A DNA stretch of 64,000 nucleotides, taken from positions 2,831 through 66,830 of the forward strand of contig PDUO01000024.1 of assembly GCA_003008705.1 (NCBI GenBank), written 5' to 3'. Each line of letters begins with the position of its first letter. Positions within the stretch are counted from its first letter, which is position 1. Under the pieces are notes generated by a model. It worked only from the letters and a program-made list of their open reading frames with translations, was not told the origin of the DNA and made no database searches. The translations under genes were made by a program, and so were the position numbers. This DNA comes from Pezicula radicicola. Taxonomy: Eukaryota > Ascomycota > Leotiomycetes > Helotiales > Dermateaceae. This document shows positions 9,926 to 20,479 of the stretch, in pieces.

Positions 9926-11733
9926 TCAATCAATCGAATCATCTCTCAACGCAAACAGATGCTTCATAACCTCATCAGTCCTCATCCTAATTCCATCATG
10001 ATAAATGGAATTGGTGATAAATTGCTTGCAATTCTTGACTTTGCTTGCCGTCTCCTGAGCTAGTCCAAATTCAACATACATGTCATCCACGTACGTAGCA
10101 GCGTAGACTGGGACCTCGTTCCTAGCCAACTGCCACTCATCATATAATTCAGGCCATTCTGCATAACTTGCAATGATCTCAGCAGCAGGGCGTAACTTTT
10201 GGAGTTCGGTGGAGGTCTCGAACATAAAAGGATAAATCATCTCGCCTGACCAGTAGAGAGGTTGTTCGAGAAGACTGGTTGCAGAACTTGGTGGCCCGGA
10301 TGAAAGCCATTGGAATTCCTTCAACGTCTTGCCTACTCGTTCAGCAGCCCAGTTCGAGGCTTTGCCTTCGCAGTAAATGGCTTCATGTAGGACAGCATAG
10401 ATTACACCATCGTCGAAGGTCAGTGCACTTTCGAGAGCAGAAAGTGTTGGCCGGGTGATGAAATTGAATTGTGCGAGATCTGACTTCATGCGGTAGACGT
10501 GATTATGTACGGCGTCAATGCCACCTTGCATACCAAAGCTCCGCCCAAGAGTGAGGAAGCCTCGAACAGTCAGGGTACCGCCGGAAGGAAGGGGTATGCC
10601 TCCTTTACTCTTGATGAAGAATGCCAGGTTATGCACGGCCTCCACGTCTTCAGGATACTTTGTGTAGTACACCTTGTTACGCTCCATGACTTTCTTGAAG
10701 GTAGCAGTGTATACTTCATCGGCAGTCTTGCCGATAGGAGCTAAGCCACCACTCGTGAATACTTCTCGAAGACCTTGTGGTGACTTAGAAAGATATGTAA
10801 GAGCACAAAAGCCACCGAATGACTGTCCAAAAATTGACCATTTCTTGATGTCGCTAGGATAATCATTGGTTAATGTTCTTCGGACTGCCTCGCAATCCTT
10901 GACAATATTATCAGCTCGGAAAAGTTTGAGATAATCCGCCTGATTCTGCGCAACACCTTGTAGTTCAAGGGTTGCAGCTGAAATAGGACTACTGAGTCCT
11001 GTACCACGTTGATCGAGATATAGCATCTGATATCCTCGGTCAAGGACGACATCGGTGAGAGGGTGGTTTTGAGGTGGTGGACAAGCGCCTCCAGGACCTC
11101 CTTGAAGATAAACGAACCATGGCTTCTGGGATTTCTTTTTGATTTCTTCTTGAGACGGGGGTGACGCTGGAGTCTCGTGCTTTGTAACACTTCTGGCAAA
11201 TAGCTGTATGGTGCCAGTCGATGGATTTAGATAATCTTTTGGAACTTCAAAACGGAGTTCTGAGACCCTGAGCTTTCCTAATGGATCCATTAGCAAAGTT
11301 GTTTTGATGAATGCAACAAGGAACGACCATTTCTTGGATTTTGGAAGTGATACGAAGCTCGCTGGCGCTTTGCAATGAGCCTCTACTTGTACAGAGGCAA
11401 CCCACCTAGGCTAGGACGATCAAAGTTCTTTGAGAGCCAAATTACTGACTGGGTATTTATGAAAGATGCTGGCGTTCTGAACCCTGTTGTGAAAACGGCG
11501 CTAGTTGCTGAACAAGAAAGTATTCATAGATAGGAGTGCCCCACTTGAGGATATACTCCTTTTCAATCATTATGAGTGATGAAAAGGTGACAATGACCAA
11601 TAACCTCAAAACATTGACGCGATTTGCAAATATGCTCCAATGACAACTAGTTGAAGGGTCGAGATAAGAAGAGCTTACCTGGGATGAGGTGGGTCTTGGT
11701 CTCCAGAAGACGAGCGAAGGCCATGATGGTCAT
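9926..11733 (-). CDS. proline iminopeptidase-like alpha/beta hydrolase (peptidase S33)
   Basis: Exon 1 is 11733-11679 and exon 2 is 11277-9926, with a 401-nt intron (GTAAGC...GCTAATGGATCCATTAG), giving 468 aa. The join produces LLETKTHLIPGKLRVSELRF, the normal start of fungal S33 enzymes. The oxyanion-hole motif QGGPGG is at about 77-82, DQRGTG at about 107-112, and the nucleophile elbow GQSFGG carries Ser 171; a C-terminal HDG supplies the likely catalytic His. Family members release N-terminal proline from peptides, usually in the cytosol. An in-frame ATG at 11290 inside the intron could start a shorter 454-aa form if exon 1 is skipped. ATG 11724 is an alternative first codon. Exact substrate unknown. 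Confidence 0.88.
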
Positions 11734-12298
11734 GTGTTTTTTATAGGTACTAGGTATATCTCGGATTGATTGAAGAAGAGACGTTTGGTTGTGGTGTCGG
11801 AGAGTGGTGAGGTGGTGGAACAATGGAACAATGCAACGCGCGCAAGAGTGAAGGTATCCACGGGATCTCCAAAAAATCTCGGCTCGAGATCCCGTTCCCG
11901 CTCCATCGTCACATATAGTTACGAAGTACTGTATCTTAACCATACTTACGGACTCTTGTTTCGAGAACTTTGATTTCTCTAATTACTTACCATTATTTCC
12001 TATCACGGACTAGGTAGGTGGGTAGCTATATTTGCATATAATATCATCTATCTCAATTACTAGTAGGTTTTATTCTTGATCGGGCTGCTTCTGACCTAAA
12101 ACTGGCTTAAGAATTTCTTTGTCTCTCCGAAGTAGACTTGGGGGGCTTGAGCCATGCTCTGCAGAGATATTGTCTGAGTGGAGGTTTTTGGAATGGGGTG
12201 AAGTAGAACAATAGTTGGCCTCCCTGCCCCCTGAATTTGTTCCTAGCGTTCCTGTCCCTAATTGTGTACTTCATGTCATAATTCCAGGTTTCTATATA

Positions 12299-12459
12299 CT
12301 ATACGAATGGGTTTAGAAGAGATCATTTTGAATAACTATCTATTTAGACATAAGAGATAGAGTCAAGAAACTTACTTAATTTAGGTAACTTACGGAGTGA
12401 CTTAGGTAACTCACTTGTCCTAATTAAAATGATGTCTTATAACCCAATTCATACAGTAG
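12299..12459. mobile_element. MITE-like element, copy 2 (both ends recognisable)
   Basis: The left end reads CTATACGAATGGGTTTAGAA then GAGATCATTTTGAATA. The reverse complement of the right end reads CTACTGTATGAATTGGGTTA then TAAGACATCATTTTAATTA. These are imperfect inverted repeats of about 38 bp around a core with the 18-nt unit (AACTTACTTAATTTAGGTAA, GACTTAGGTAACTCACTTG). The length is 161 bp. No target duplication is obvious. It shares ends with the copies at 18247, 48135 and 53523. Confidence 0.65.
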
Positions 12460-13022
12460 CTGCTTAGCATAGAATTCTTATCTTATTCTTGTATAGATTT
12501 TGACTTTATTACTTTCCATCTAAGGTAGACTCTTTGTTAGAGATTCAGGTACTTATAAGGGTATTTTAGCGCTGCAGATTTGCTAAGCCAATAATAAGTC
12601 GCACCCGCGCGCACCACAAATTACTCGCTTGCTTTCTCTGGCGTAGCGTCTGAGCACACAGCACTTGGTGGCACCTTCCAAAAATCGTGTGAAGACATTA
12701 ACAGCGGGGTGAAGTTCATTTGCAGCAAATACAGGTACGACTCTGGACATTTCTGTGTATGCTCTAGATATCTAGAGATGTTTCAAACCTCTGAAGATAT
12801 AGAAGAAGCTCCATACAAGGAGCTACTCCTATGTTCTTAAGCACTCGCAAGTTGCCAGGTGGGGTTGCAGAGACTTCTTTCAAGTCTTTAAGTGCAACAA
12901 CTCTTACGAACATTTGCAAGTGCAATACTTGCCAGAATATTCTACAGTTTATTTTCTCCATTTTTCCAGTCTGTTTCTTAATGCTATAGCAATTAGCAAA
13001 GACTTACAAAACATGGTGTAGT

Positions 13023-13033
13023 CACGTGATATC
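13023..13033 (+). promoter_or_regulatory. CACGTGATATC box upstream of KEL3
   Basis: Same 11-mer as at 5666-5676; it starts 103 bp before the KEL3 start codon. Possible bHLH (Cbf1-type) site; inference. Confidence 0.4.
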
Positions 13034-13125
13034 ACACAGTTCACTTCCCAAGGAGAAAGAAGAAGAAAGGCTTCAAAAAGCTATCGTCTCCCCCCCAAGA
13101 ATCTCTATAGACGAGAGTTCCGATC

Positions 13126-15259
13126 ATGGCTAAAGACAAGAAGTCCGAAGGCAAAAAGGCAAAAGCCGCCGCTAAGAAGCAAAAAGCCGAGAAGAAAGGA
13201 GAAAAGAAAGAGAAGAAAGCTATAAAAGGAGGCAACGACAGCGATGCAGAAGACGTTGATCTAGATGCCGTTCTAGCAGAATACGCCAAGAAGCAAGAGC
13301 AATTCCTCAAGGTCACAGAAGCGCCCTGCGATCCACCGAAGCCTCGAGCATCATCTACAATTATAGCATCGCCATCAAGCAGCAACGAACTCTTCCTTTT
13401 CGGAGGAGAGTATTTCAATGGTGCTTTAGCTACATTTTTCAATGATCTTTATGTCTATAATACTGACAAGGATGAGTGGAAGTTGATTACGTCGCCTAAT
13501 ACTCCGTTGCCTAGGAGTGGCCATGCTTGGTGTCGTGGTGGAAATACTGGGGGGATTTATCTCTTTGGTGGAGAGTTCTCGTCGCCTAAGCAGGGTACTT
13601 TCTATCATTATAATGATGTAAGATCCTATCTACACTACTTTTCATTCTCATTACTAACATATTATCTAGTTCTGGCGTTTCGATCCTTCTACCAGAGAAT
13701 GGGAAAGAATAGAAACCAAGAAAGGACCACCAGCTCGAAGTGGCCATCGAATGACCTACTACAAAAATTACATAATACTCTTCGGAGGTTTCCAAGACAC
13801 GTCTCAAACCACAAAGTACCTCTCTGATCTGTGGATCTACGATACGCAAAATTTCGTGTGGCACAATCCTGTGCTACCTCTAGCTACCCAAAAACCAGAT
13901 GCTCGTTCCTCATTCTCAATCTTACCTCACGAATTAGGTGCCGTGCTCTTCGGTGGTTACTCTCGTGTCAAGGCCACTGCAACCAGTAAGCAGACGAAAG
14001 GTGGTGGTCAAGCCCAGAGAAACATCTTGAAACCTATGGTTCACCAAGATTGCTGGTACCTCAAGATCACCCAACCAGGACCCGAAGCTGCACCAAATGC
14101 ACCACCAACAGTAAGATGGGAGCGGAGAAAACAACCAGCCAACAAACCTAATCCTGTTCGAGCAGGTACAACCATGGCCTACCACAAAGGACGAGGAATA
14201 TCCTTCGGAGGAGTACATGACGTAGAAGAAAGTGAAGAAGGAATCGACAGCGAATTCTTCAACACCTTATTCGCATGGAACATCGAACGAAACCGTTATT
14301 TCCCACTGACACTACGAAAGCCACGTACAAATCAACGCAAAGCACAACCCAATGAAAGAGGAGGTCGACGAGGACGTGGCCAAGCCAATGAAGATGAACT
14401 CCTTCGAAATCTGGCTGCTCTAGAAACAGGAAAATCTCTTGCTGATGCTGATGATATGGAACTTGATAAGCCAAAAGAAGAGGTTGACGAGAAAGAATTA
14501 CCAGCCAAGGAAGTCTTGATGGAATTCCCGCATCCGAGATTCAATGCCCAATTAGCAGTGCAAGATGATATTCTTTATATCTACGGTGGTACATTCGAAA
14601 AAGGAGATCGTGAATATACATTCGATGAGATGTACGCGATTGATCTCGGTAAAATGGATGGAGTGAAGCAAATCTTCCGACGCGAGCCTGAGAACTGGCT
14701 CGGGAAGGATGATGAAGATAGTTGGGATGATGAAGATGGTAGTGATGAGGATGATGAAGACGAAGAAGAGGATGAGGACGAAGAAGGAGATGTCAAAATG
14801 GTTGATGAAAAACCACGCCTCCATACCGAAAGCACACGAAAATCCAAACGTAAAGATAAAGCCGGATCTTCTTCAGTAGCAGACGAAAACGAAACACCAT
14901 CTACACCCACAACAACCTCAACCTTCGACGACACACCCGACGAAAGTACCACCACAGCACCAGACGACAATCTCCCACATCCACGACCCTTCGAATCACG
15001 CCGCGATTTCTTTCAACGTACAGGTAATGAATGGCAAGAAGTACTTATGACTAGTCTGAGATGGAAAGGTATTCAACCGGAGAGTCTTAGTGTTAAGGAG
15101 ATTAAGACGAAGGCTTTTGAGATGAGTGAGGAGAAGTGGTGGGATTGCAGGGAGGAGATTACTGCGTTGGAGGATGAGCAGGATGCTGCTGGGATTGGGG
15201 AGGTTGTTACTTTGGCTGAGAAGGGGGAGGGTGGTGCTGGGGTTGGGAGGAGGAGGTAG
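13126..15259 (+). CDS. KEL3: Kelch-repeat protein, KEL3/KLHDC4 family
   Basis: Exons 13126-13617 and 13670-15259 are joined by a 52-nt intron with TACTAAC branch point, giving 693 aa. A Lys-rich N-terminus (residues ~1-45) precedes Kelch repeats with LFLFGGEYFNG, GIYLFGGEF, YIILFGGFQD, GAVLFGGYSR and ILYIYGGTFEKGDREY blades. The intron join restores NDFWRFDPSTREWER, a normal Kelch stretch. An acidic Asp/Glu run follows, then a C-terminal domain (PFESRRDFFQRTGNEWQEVL onward) of the DUF4110 type found in this family. The role is poorly known; it is a cytoplasmic or nuclear adaptor by family. The 3' end is very G-rich and has a G-quadruplex-type pattern at 15223-15247. Confidence 0.93.
15223..15247 (+). 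other. potential G-quadruplex at the KEL3 3' end
   Basis: Four G-runs (GGGGG, GGG, GGGG, GGG) are separated by loops of 1, 7 and 2 nt just before the stop codon on the coding strand. This meets the usual G3+N1-7 pattern. Function unknown. Confidence 0.5.
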
Positions 15260-15890
15260 TTGGGTTTTGGTTTGGTTGTGTTGAACCTTATTGACGAGGA
15301 TTCTCAGTCAGGAGGTACTGACACTACTTTGTATCTATCGCTGAGTGACTGCAAATCCAGTGATGGAGTGCCTGTACTCTTGATGCTTACTCTTGATCAA
15401 GTCAAGTGAGTCACTCGAATTAATCCTGTCATTCAAATCAAGTTTCTCAATTAAGTGCGTCACTTCAGTAAAGGATAAAAGAGTTGACATGTGGAAATCA
15501 GCGGATATGAAATATATGGGTATCAATTTTGTTTTCTAGTCCTAAACTCCACAAACTCTACATTCACCTGTTAAGACACAAATGAGCCTGACCGCTGTTA
15601 TGTTTCTGTAGTTTGGCCGTGAAGCCAGTAATCTGTATTTGGGATAGACACAGTGAAGACTACGCCTTTGAGCTGGATTGGTGTCTCTCTACAGATGGAG
15701 CACACCTCCTTCTAAGAGGCCTTCGTTGCTCTATCCACATAGCAGAACACATGCCCCAGCCTGTCCTTCTAAAGAGCTCTGTCTTACACAATACAGAGCA
15801 TCAACTCTTGTTGGTCCTGTGCAGCCACCCGGAGCCTAATTCCTTCCAACCAAAACGCCATTTCATACCAATCCTAACCCTATAGTTCCT
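15260..15890. other. intergenic between convergent KEL3 and VPS71-like genes
   Basis: No gene is present. The gap contains a degenerate copy of the 18-nt repeat family at 15383-15467. Confidence 0.6.
15383..15467 (+). repeat. 18-nt-unit dispersed repeat, copy 3 (degenerate)
   Basis: Units such as GATCAAGTCAAGTGAGTCAC, CATTCAAATCAAGTTTCTCA and AATTAAGTGCGTCACTTC repeat the pattern CAAGTGAGTTACTC. Ends are not recognised. Confidence 0.55.
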
Positions 15891-16872
15891 TTACGCCCCG
15901 TACCTAGTAAAGCACTCCTCCTGATGAACAGTCAAACACTCTAACGCACACACCCGTCCCCCACACCTCGTGCACCTAACCCGCCCCCAGTACCCACAAA
16001 CCTCACAAAAGGTCCTAACAGGCTTCCTTCTATCCTCCTCCGACCACTCTCCTCTGGCCTCGTTATAACTTAACGGCGGTGCAGCCAACAGCTTTTCTAT
16101 TTCTGCTTGTGTGGGCATACTGGGGATTCTTGATACGAGGAGTGGGTCATTGTCGCCCGGGTGAGGAGGTGGTGGAGGGATATCTGGAATGGAGAGAACG
16201 GGGGCATCTGGCATGCGTATGTCGGTGCTGGCTTCTGGTTTGACGGCTATTGGCGTTACTTGTGAAGGCGTAGAGACTTTCCGGAGGGGCGTGGAAATCG
16301 GAGGAGCATTTGGATCTTTCTTCTTATGTGACCGTGTCCCTTTACTGGTGAGGTGAGGTGTCGCTGTGCCTGGAGCGGCTCGAACTATGGGTGTAGCTGG
16401 GGCAGCGGGTGCAGCAGGCTGAATATGCCCAAGGGCTTCGAAGTCGTCGAGATAGTTGGCCCATGTCTTTTTCGATTGTAGAATCTTGCGCACATCGGGG
16501 GTGACTTTCCCATGACTTACTATTCTCCCAAAGAGCCATTAGCAATCCTGATCATCACGAGGTTGCAGATCAAGAAAGAAGCAACACACCTCTTCCAGCA
16601 TTATCTCGATGCCGTATAGGTACTGGAATGACCTCAGTTTTGGAACTGAGCGTCTCTTTATCCAGAGCTATGAGTTCTCGAAGGGTTTTAGCATCTTGCT
16701 TTGCAGTTGTATCGTGCGAGCTCGCGGTGGCTTGTGTACGGGCAGCGCGTTTGCGTGAGGAAGGCTGTAAGGCTGCGACTGGTCCTTTTTTGCCTGTGTC
16801 TGGGACATATGCCCAACCTGGGGATGCAGCGGTTTTGGCGATAGCCTCTTCTCTGACGCCAAAGTTGATCAT
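15891..16872 (-). CDS. VPS71: HIT-type zinc finger protein, Vps71/ZNHIT1-like SWR1 subunit
   Basis: Exon 1 is 16872-16590 and exon 2 is 16519-15891, with a 70-nt intron (GTGTGT...CTAAT...AATAG), giving 303 aa. The join gives GRVSHGKVTPDVRKILQSKK followed by TWANYLDD, a conserved block of ZNHIT1-type proteins. The C-terminus (~266-303) is a HIT finger: CEVCGYWGRVRCTRCGGRVC then CLTVHQEEC. In yeast, Vps71/Swc6 is a subunit of the SWR1 complex that exchanges H2A.Z into nucleosomes. A Pro/Ala-rich linker separates the conserved parts. ATG 16872 is used because codons further upstream in the frame offer no ATG. The subunit assignment rests on the two motifs only. Confidence 0.85.
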
Positions 16873-17335
16873 TGTTATTGTGGAAGCATGGGGTTGGTGT
16901 TGCTGGAGGGTTGTTGAAATGAAAGACCGCGGGGCGGATAACTTTTTTGAGGTTGGCACAAGGCTGAGAGCACGATGGCGGTTCTTGAACTTACTCTGTC
17001 ACCACGCAAAAGCTACCAAGGCATTGGGTCTGGAGCTCTGCTAAATTAGGGAATTCCTTCGTTGTAAAGAAAAGACTACTGTGATGATCGCTCGCGCTAC
17101 GAACCCTTCACTTCCTGCCAGACTGGCCAAGGTAGAGATGAAATGTTATGGAAGCACTTTGCCCATAATACTTTGTCTTTTTCAGTCCGCGGAAAACCCA
17201 TGCAGTCAAACCCTATTATACAGCCAACAGCTTAGCAAGCGTTGCCTCCCAAAAATGAGTTCCTCCAGAACTACAAAGTATATGCACATGTTGTCTGACC
17301 CTCCCATACTCTTGATATCCTCATAACATTACAAC
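16873..17335. other. intergenic, nothing recognised
   Basis: This is the promoter side of the VPS71-like gene and the 3' flank of the next minus-strand gene. No motif or RNA gene was recognised. Confidence 0.5.
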
Positions 17336-18012
17336 TCATTTCTTTTTCTTCTCCAGCTCGCCCAACTTCTCCTCTAGCGTCTGGACATAGCTGTGTACTC
17401 GTTGTACCGAAGCTTGAAGGCCCTGAAAGAAGTACACAGTCAGCTAATGCGTCCAGTATCAGAACTTCGCCCCTTGTATAGCCCATAACCTAGGGAAGCC
17501 TTCTACAGCAACGAAGGTTTGGAAGAGAGAGCAATAAACTAGATAGAAAGACGCACGTAGATATCTTCCGTCAATAGCTGGTTCGACACCTTGTATTCCT
17601 CGAGAACGTAGTAGTAGACTCCTGCGCCGGCTAATGTGCTTCCTAGAAGGAACCCAAATAATCTGAGTGAGAAGCATGTTAGTTTTCTGTGGATTTATCG
17701 CTTTTTGCTAGGACATGACATTGAATCTGCTCCCGATCACTGGCCTCCGCAGCAAGTGCAGTAGGACTTTCGAATGTTGGCCTTTGCTTAGATGTGCCCG
17801 CGTGCTTGTGAAATAGCTTTGCATAGCACTCTAAAATTTAAAGAAGCTTGAACTGACCCTCCTCTGAAAGCACCGACTGGTTTTCTTACGGGCAATGGCG
17901 TGGCACCTTCTGCGAGTCTACGGGAAGATGTTTGGAAGCTTCGAGCTGCTCGGAATGAGGCGGATGGGGTGAACATTGCGCGTGCTGCAGGTGATAGGGT
18001 GCGTGACGCCAT
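17336..18012 (-). CDS. small mitochondrial-targeted single-pass membrane protein
   Basis: Exons are 18012-17858, 17662-17557 and 17422-17336, with introns of 195 and 134 nt, giving 115 aa. The N-terminus is Arg/Ser/Ala-rich without acids (MASRTLSPAARAMFTPSASF then RAARSFQTSSRRLA), a typical mitochondrial presequence. A hydrophobic segment follows (GGLFGFLLGSTLAGAGVYYY), then a charged helix rich in Gln, Glu and Lys with coiled-coil spacing, ending in Lys-rich residues. It probably sits in the inner membrane with a short helical domain. It is conserved-looking, but I cannot assign a function. Splice choices are supported by frame closure and a CTAAC branch point in intron 1. Confidence 0.8.
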
Positions 18013-18637
18013 TGTTGCGAATATATCAATGTTAGAAGCTGAAGGCGATCAAGATTGTGTGAGGATGGTGAGTGTCTTTTTTGTGTAGTAATTGCGCGGG
18101 TATCGTTCGTCGCCTGATGTTGAATTGAGCTTCCCCGAGGTTGGAGATCCTTGGCGAAGAGCTCCAAAGGAGTTGTAGCTCAGGTGTCACGAGGTATAGA
18201 AATGGCGCAAAGATTCAAACTTGGCCTTGATTGACACAACAGGGTACTACCATATTACTTGCTTTATAAGATAGACTGAAGTCAATTGAGATACTCAAGT
18301 CAAGTCAGTTACTTTAATTGCTAGATAATGGGGCAAGACAAGATCTTTGCAACAGAGAGGGTTTAGACTGTTAAACACCACTTGCCAACATATCTTCATA
18401 GATCACCATTTTCGGACTATTTCTTACAAAGTAATTAATACGATACTTGTTTAACTCACATTTTTGAATAGTCATCACGCATGAATAAAGGGGGATTTCC
18501 CAAAAACAACAAATCATTCCATTACCCGCAGGTGTTTGTATCCTTAGGAAGCCCTTTTGCCTCCTTTACTGTTCATGCAGGAATAGATAATACAAATGAA
18601 CAGAAATTTGCTCCAATCGTTACAATTTTCTAATCCC
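18013..18637. other. intergenic between mitochondrial protein gene and PDI 3' end
   Basis: No gene is present. Most of the gap is a copy of the small repeat element (18247-18448). Confidence 0.6.
18247..18448. mobile_element. MITE-like element, copy 4
   Basis: The left end CTACCATATTACTTGCTTTA then TAAGATAG resembles the reverse complement of the right end, AGTATCGTATTAATTACTTT then GTAAGAAATAG. The core holds 18-nt units (GAGATACTCAAGTCAAGT, CAGTTACTTTAATTGC). The ends match those of the copies at 12299, 48135 and 53523. Length is about 200 bp; boundaries approximate. Confidence 0.55.
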
Positions 18638-20479
18638 TTATAGCTCGTCGTGAGCATCGGCCTCCTCAGTCTTCTCCTTTACAGCCTCAGTAGCTTCGCT
18701 CTTAACAGCTTCACTCGCGGTTGAAGCAGCGCTCTTGACGGACTCGGTTGCAGCCTCGGCTTGCTTGGCGAGAGATTCAACATCCGGCTTCTCAGCCTCA
18801 GGTGGTGCCTCCTCATAGACAACCTTGACTCCGTGAGTACCGTTCTCCTCAACGAACTTGATCAAATCCTCGATGCTACGGCTGCCGCTGTAAGTAACAG
18901 CGTTCTTCTTGTCACCAGCCTTGTAAAGCTTGATGGTTGGGAAGCCCTGGATCTCATCGGGAACATCGTTGAGAGTAGCGTCGACCTTGGCAATTGTGAC
19001 CTTGTCGGTGAAACCTCCATCAACGTAGAGACCGGCGAGGATATCATACTTGGGTGCAAGAGCCTTGCAGTGACCGCACCACGGTGCATAGAATTCAATC
19101 AGAACATCCTTCTTGTCATCCAAAACGATGTCATCATAGTTCTTTGCGACAACAATTTGGACTGGGCCTTCCTGGGTCTCTGGGATTGGCTCGGACTTGA
19201 TGCTTGGCTCGACCTTGCCAGAAACGAAATCATCAACGAACGAGGTAATGGAGGCCGCAGTGATCTCCTTCTCCTGGTCGAAGGGGAACTTCTTGTTGTT
19301 GGCGGTGTCTTGGATGGCAAAAGCAGGGAATTGGTCTGCCTTGAGGTTCAAGTTGCCAGCGTGAGCGCCGAAAGCCTTTGCATCAATTGTTGCAAAGCTA
19401 ATGGCACCTCTATGCTTCTCAGCAAGAGGCTTCAATGAGGCTGCAATAGTGCTACGCTCCTCCTCAGTCTCGGCGAAAATGTAGGCCAATGGGATTCCGG
19501 CGGACATGTAAGTAGCGTAAGTCTCTGGGCCAACCTCACCAATCAAGGGAATAGATGCAGTCTTAGCGAATTTCTCAATGGTATCAACGTCAAACTTCTC
19601 AGCGAGAACACTCTTGCCCTCATCGAATGACTTGTATAGAACGACGGATGGGAAGGTAACCTCCTCGGCCTTAGCCAAAGCAGCGTCATTGCTGGCACCA
19701 AATGGGAAGGTATCCCGGAGCTTCTCAGCTGCGGCCGTAAAGGTTGTGTTTGAGGTCTTGTCATCAGCGTCGAAGTATCCAACCAAGACGACTTTGTCGG
19801 CCTTCTTGAAGTCTTCGATGGTGTCCTTGGAGAGAATTGAAACTGCTGGGAGTGACTGCTTGGTCATATATGAGACAATCCTATTAAATAGATTATTAGA
19901 ATATGACTCTTCAGATAAACTGGAGTAAGACAACTCACGCAGGGGCTTTTCGTGCGCCTGAGTATGGAGAGACATTGTCTGGGCCTCTGAAGATCTTCAG
20001 GGTTGGGTAACCCTCGACACCAAAGCTTTGGCAGAGATCTGCCTGCTCTGTGCAGTCAACCTTTGCAAGCTTGATGTTCTTTTCCTTCAGTGTTGTTGCA
20101 GCTTCTTCGTACTCTGGGGCGAGGGCTTTGCAGTGGCCACTACATAGAATATTAGTAATCTGCTGATGGACAGATTGTACTTCGTATAAGGGGAACATAC
20201 CACCATGGCTGAACAGCAAATTCGAATGTTAGTAATGTCAAGAATGTATGCGGGGAATAGGAGAACGTACTGCGAAGACTGTGAAAATGATATTAGCTTG
20301 AATTCTATCATTCGACTTTATGCGCCGAGGCTGAAGGAACACTTACATTCTGCGAGGACCAGATCATTCTCCTTCACGAAATCCGTGAATGTGTCTTTGT
20401 TCAAATCGTGGACATCTGAAGCCGAAGCAACTGCAGCAAGACCGGCAAGGCCAAGGGCCAGCGTTGTGAATGATCTCAT
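18638..20479 (-). CDS. PDI1: protein disulfide isomerase (ER)
   Basis: Exons are 20479-20347, 20278-20271 (8 nt), 20208-20201 (8 nt), 20139-19939 and 19880-18638, giving 530 aa. Residues 1-20 form a signal peptide ([20 protein letters not shown]). The first thioredoxin domain has [10 protein letters not shown] with Cys 50 and Cys 53; the second has [10 protein letters not shown] with Cys 385 and Cys 388; two inactive thioredoxin folds lie between. The tail is acidic and Ala-rich, ending in the ER-retention signal HDEL. PDI forms and shuffles disulphides in secretory proteins. The first active site is spelled by two successive 8-nt micro-exons (TCTTCGCA and CCATGGTG), flanked by good donors, acceptors and TACTAAC branch points; no other splicing gives the motif. 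Introns are 68, 62, 61 and 58 nt. Confidence 0.95.

Larger units (their letters stand above)
11734..13125. other. intergenic between divergent iminopeptidase and KEL3 genes
   Basis: No gene is recognised. The gap contains the small inverted-repeat element at 12299-12459 and, close to KEL3, a CACGTGATATC box at 13023-13033. Confidence 0.6.

Noticed and set aside
11647..11943. 98-codon minus-strand ORF as an independent gene
   Set aside because: Its last part is exon 1 of the iminopeptidase; the upstream part has no family features.
18761..19438. 225-codon plus-strand ORF
   Set aside because: Antisense shadow of the last PDI exon.
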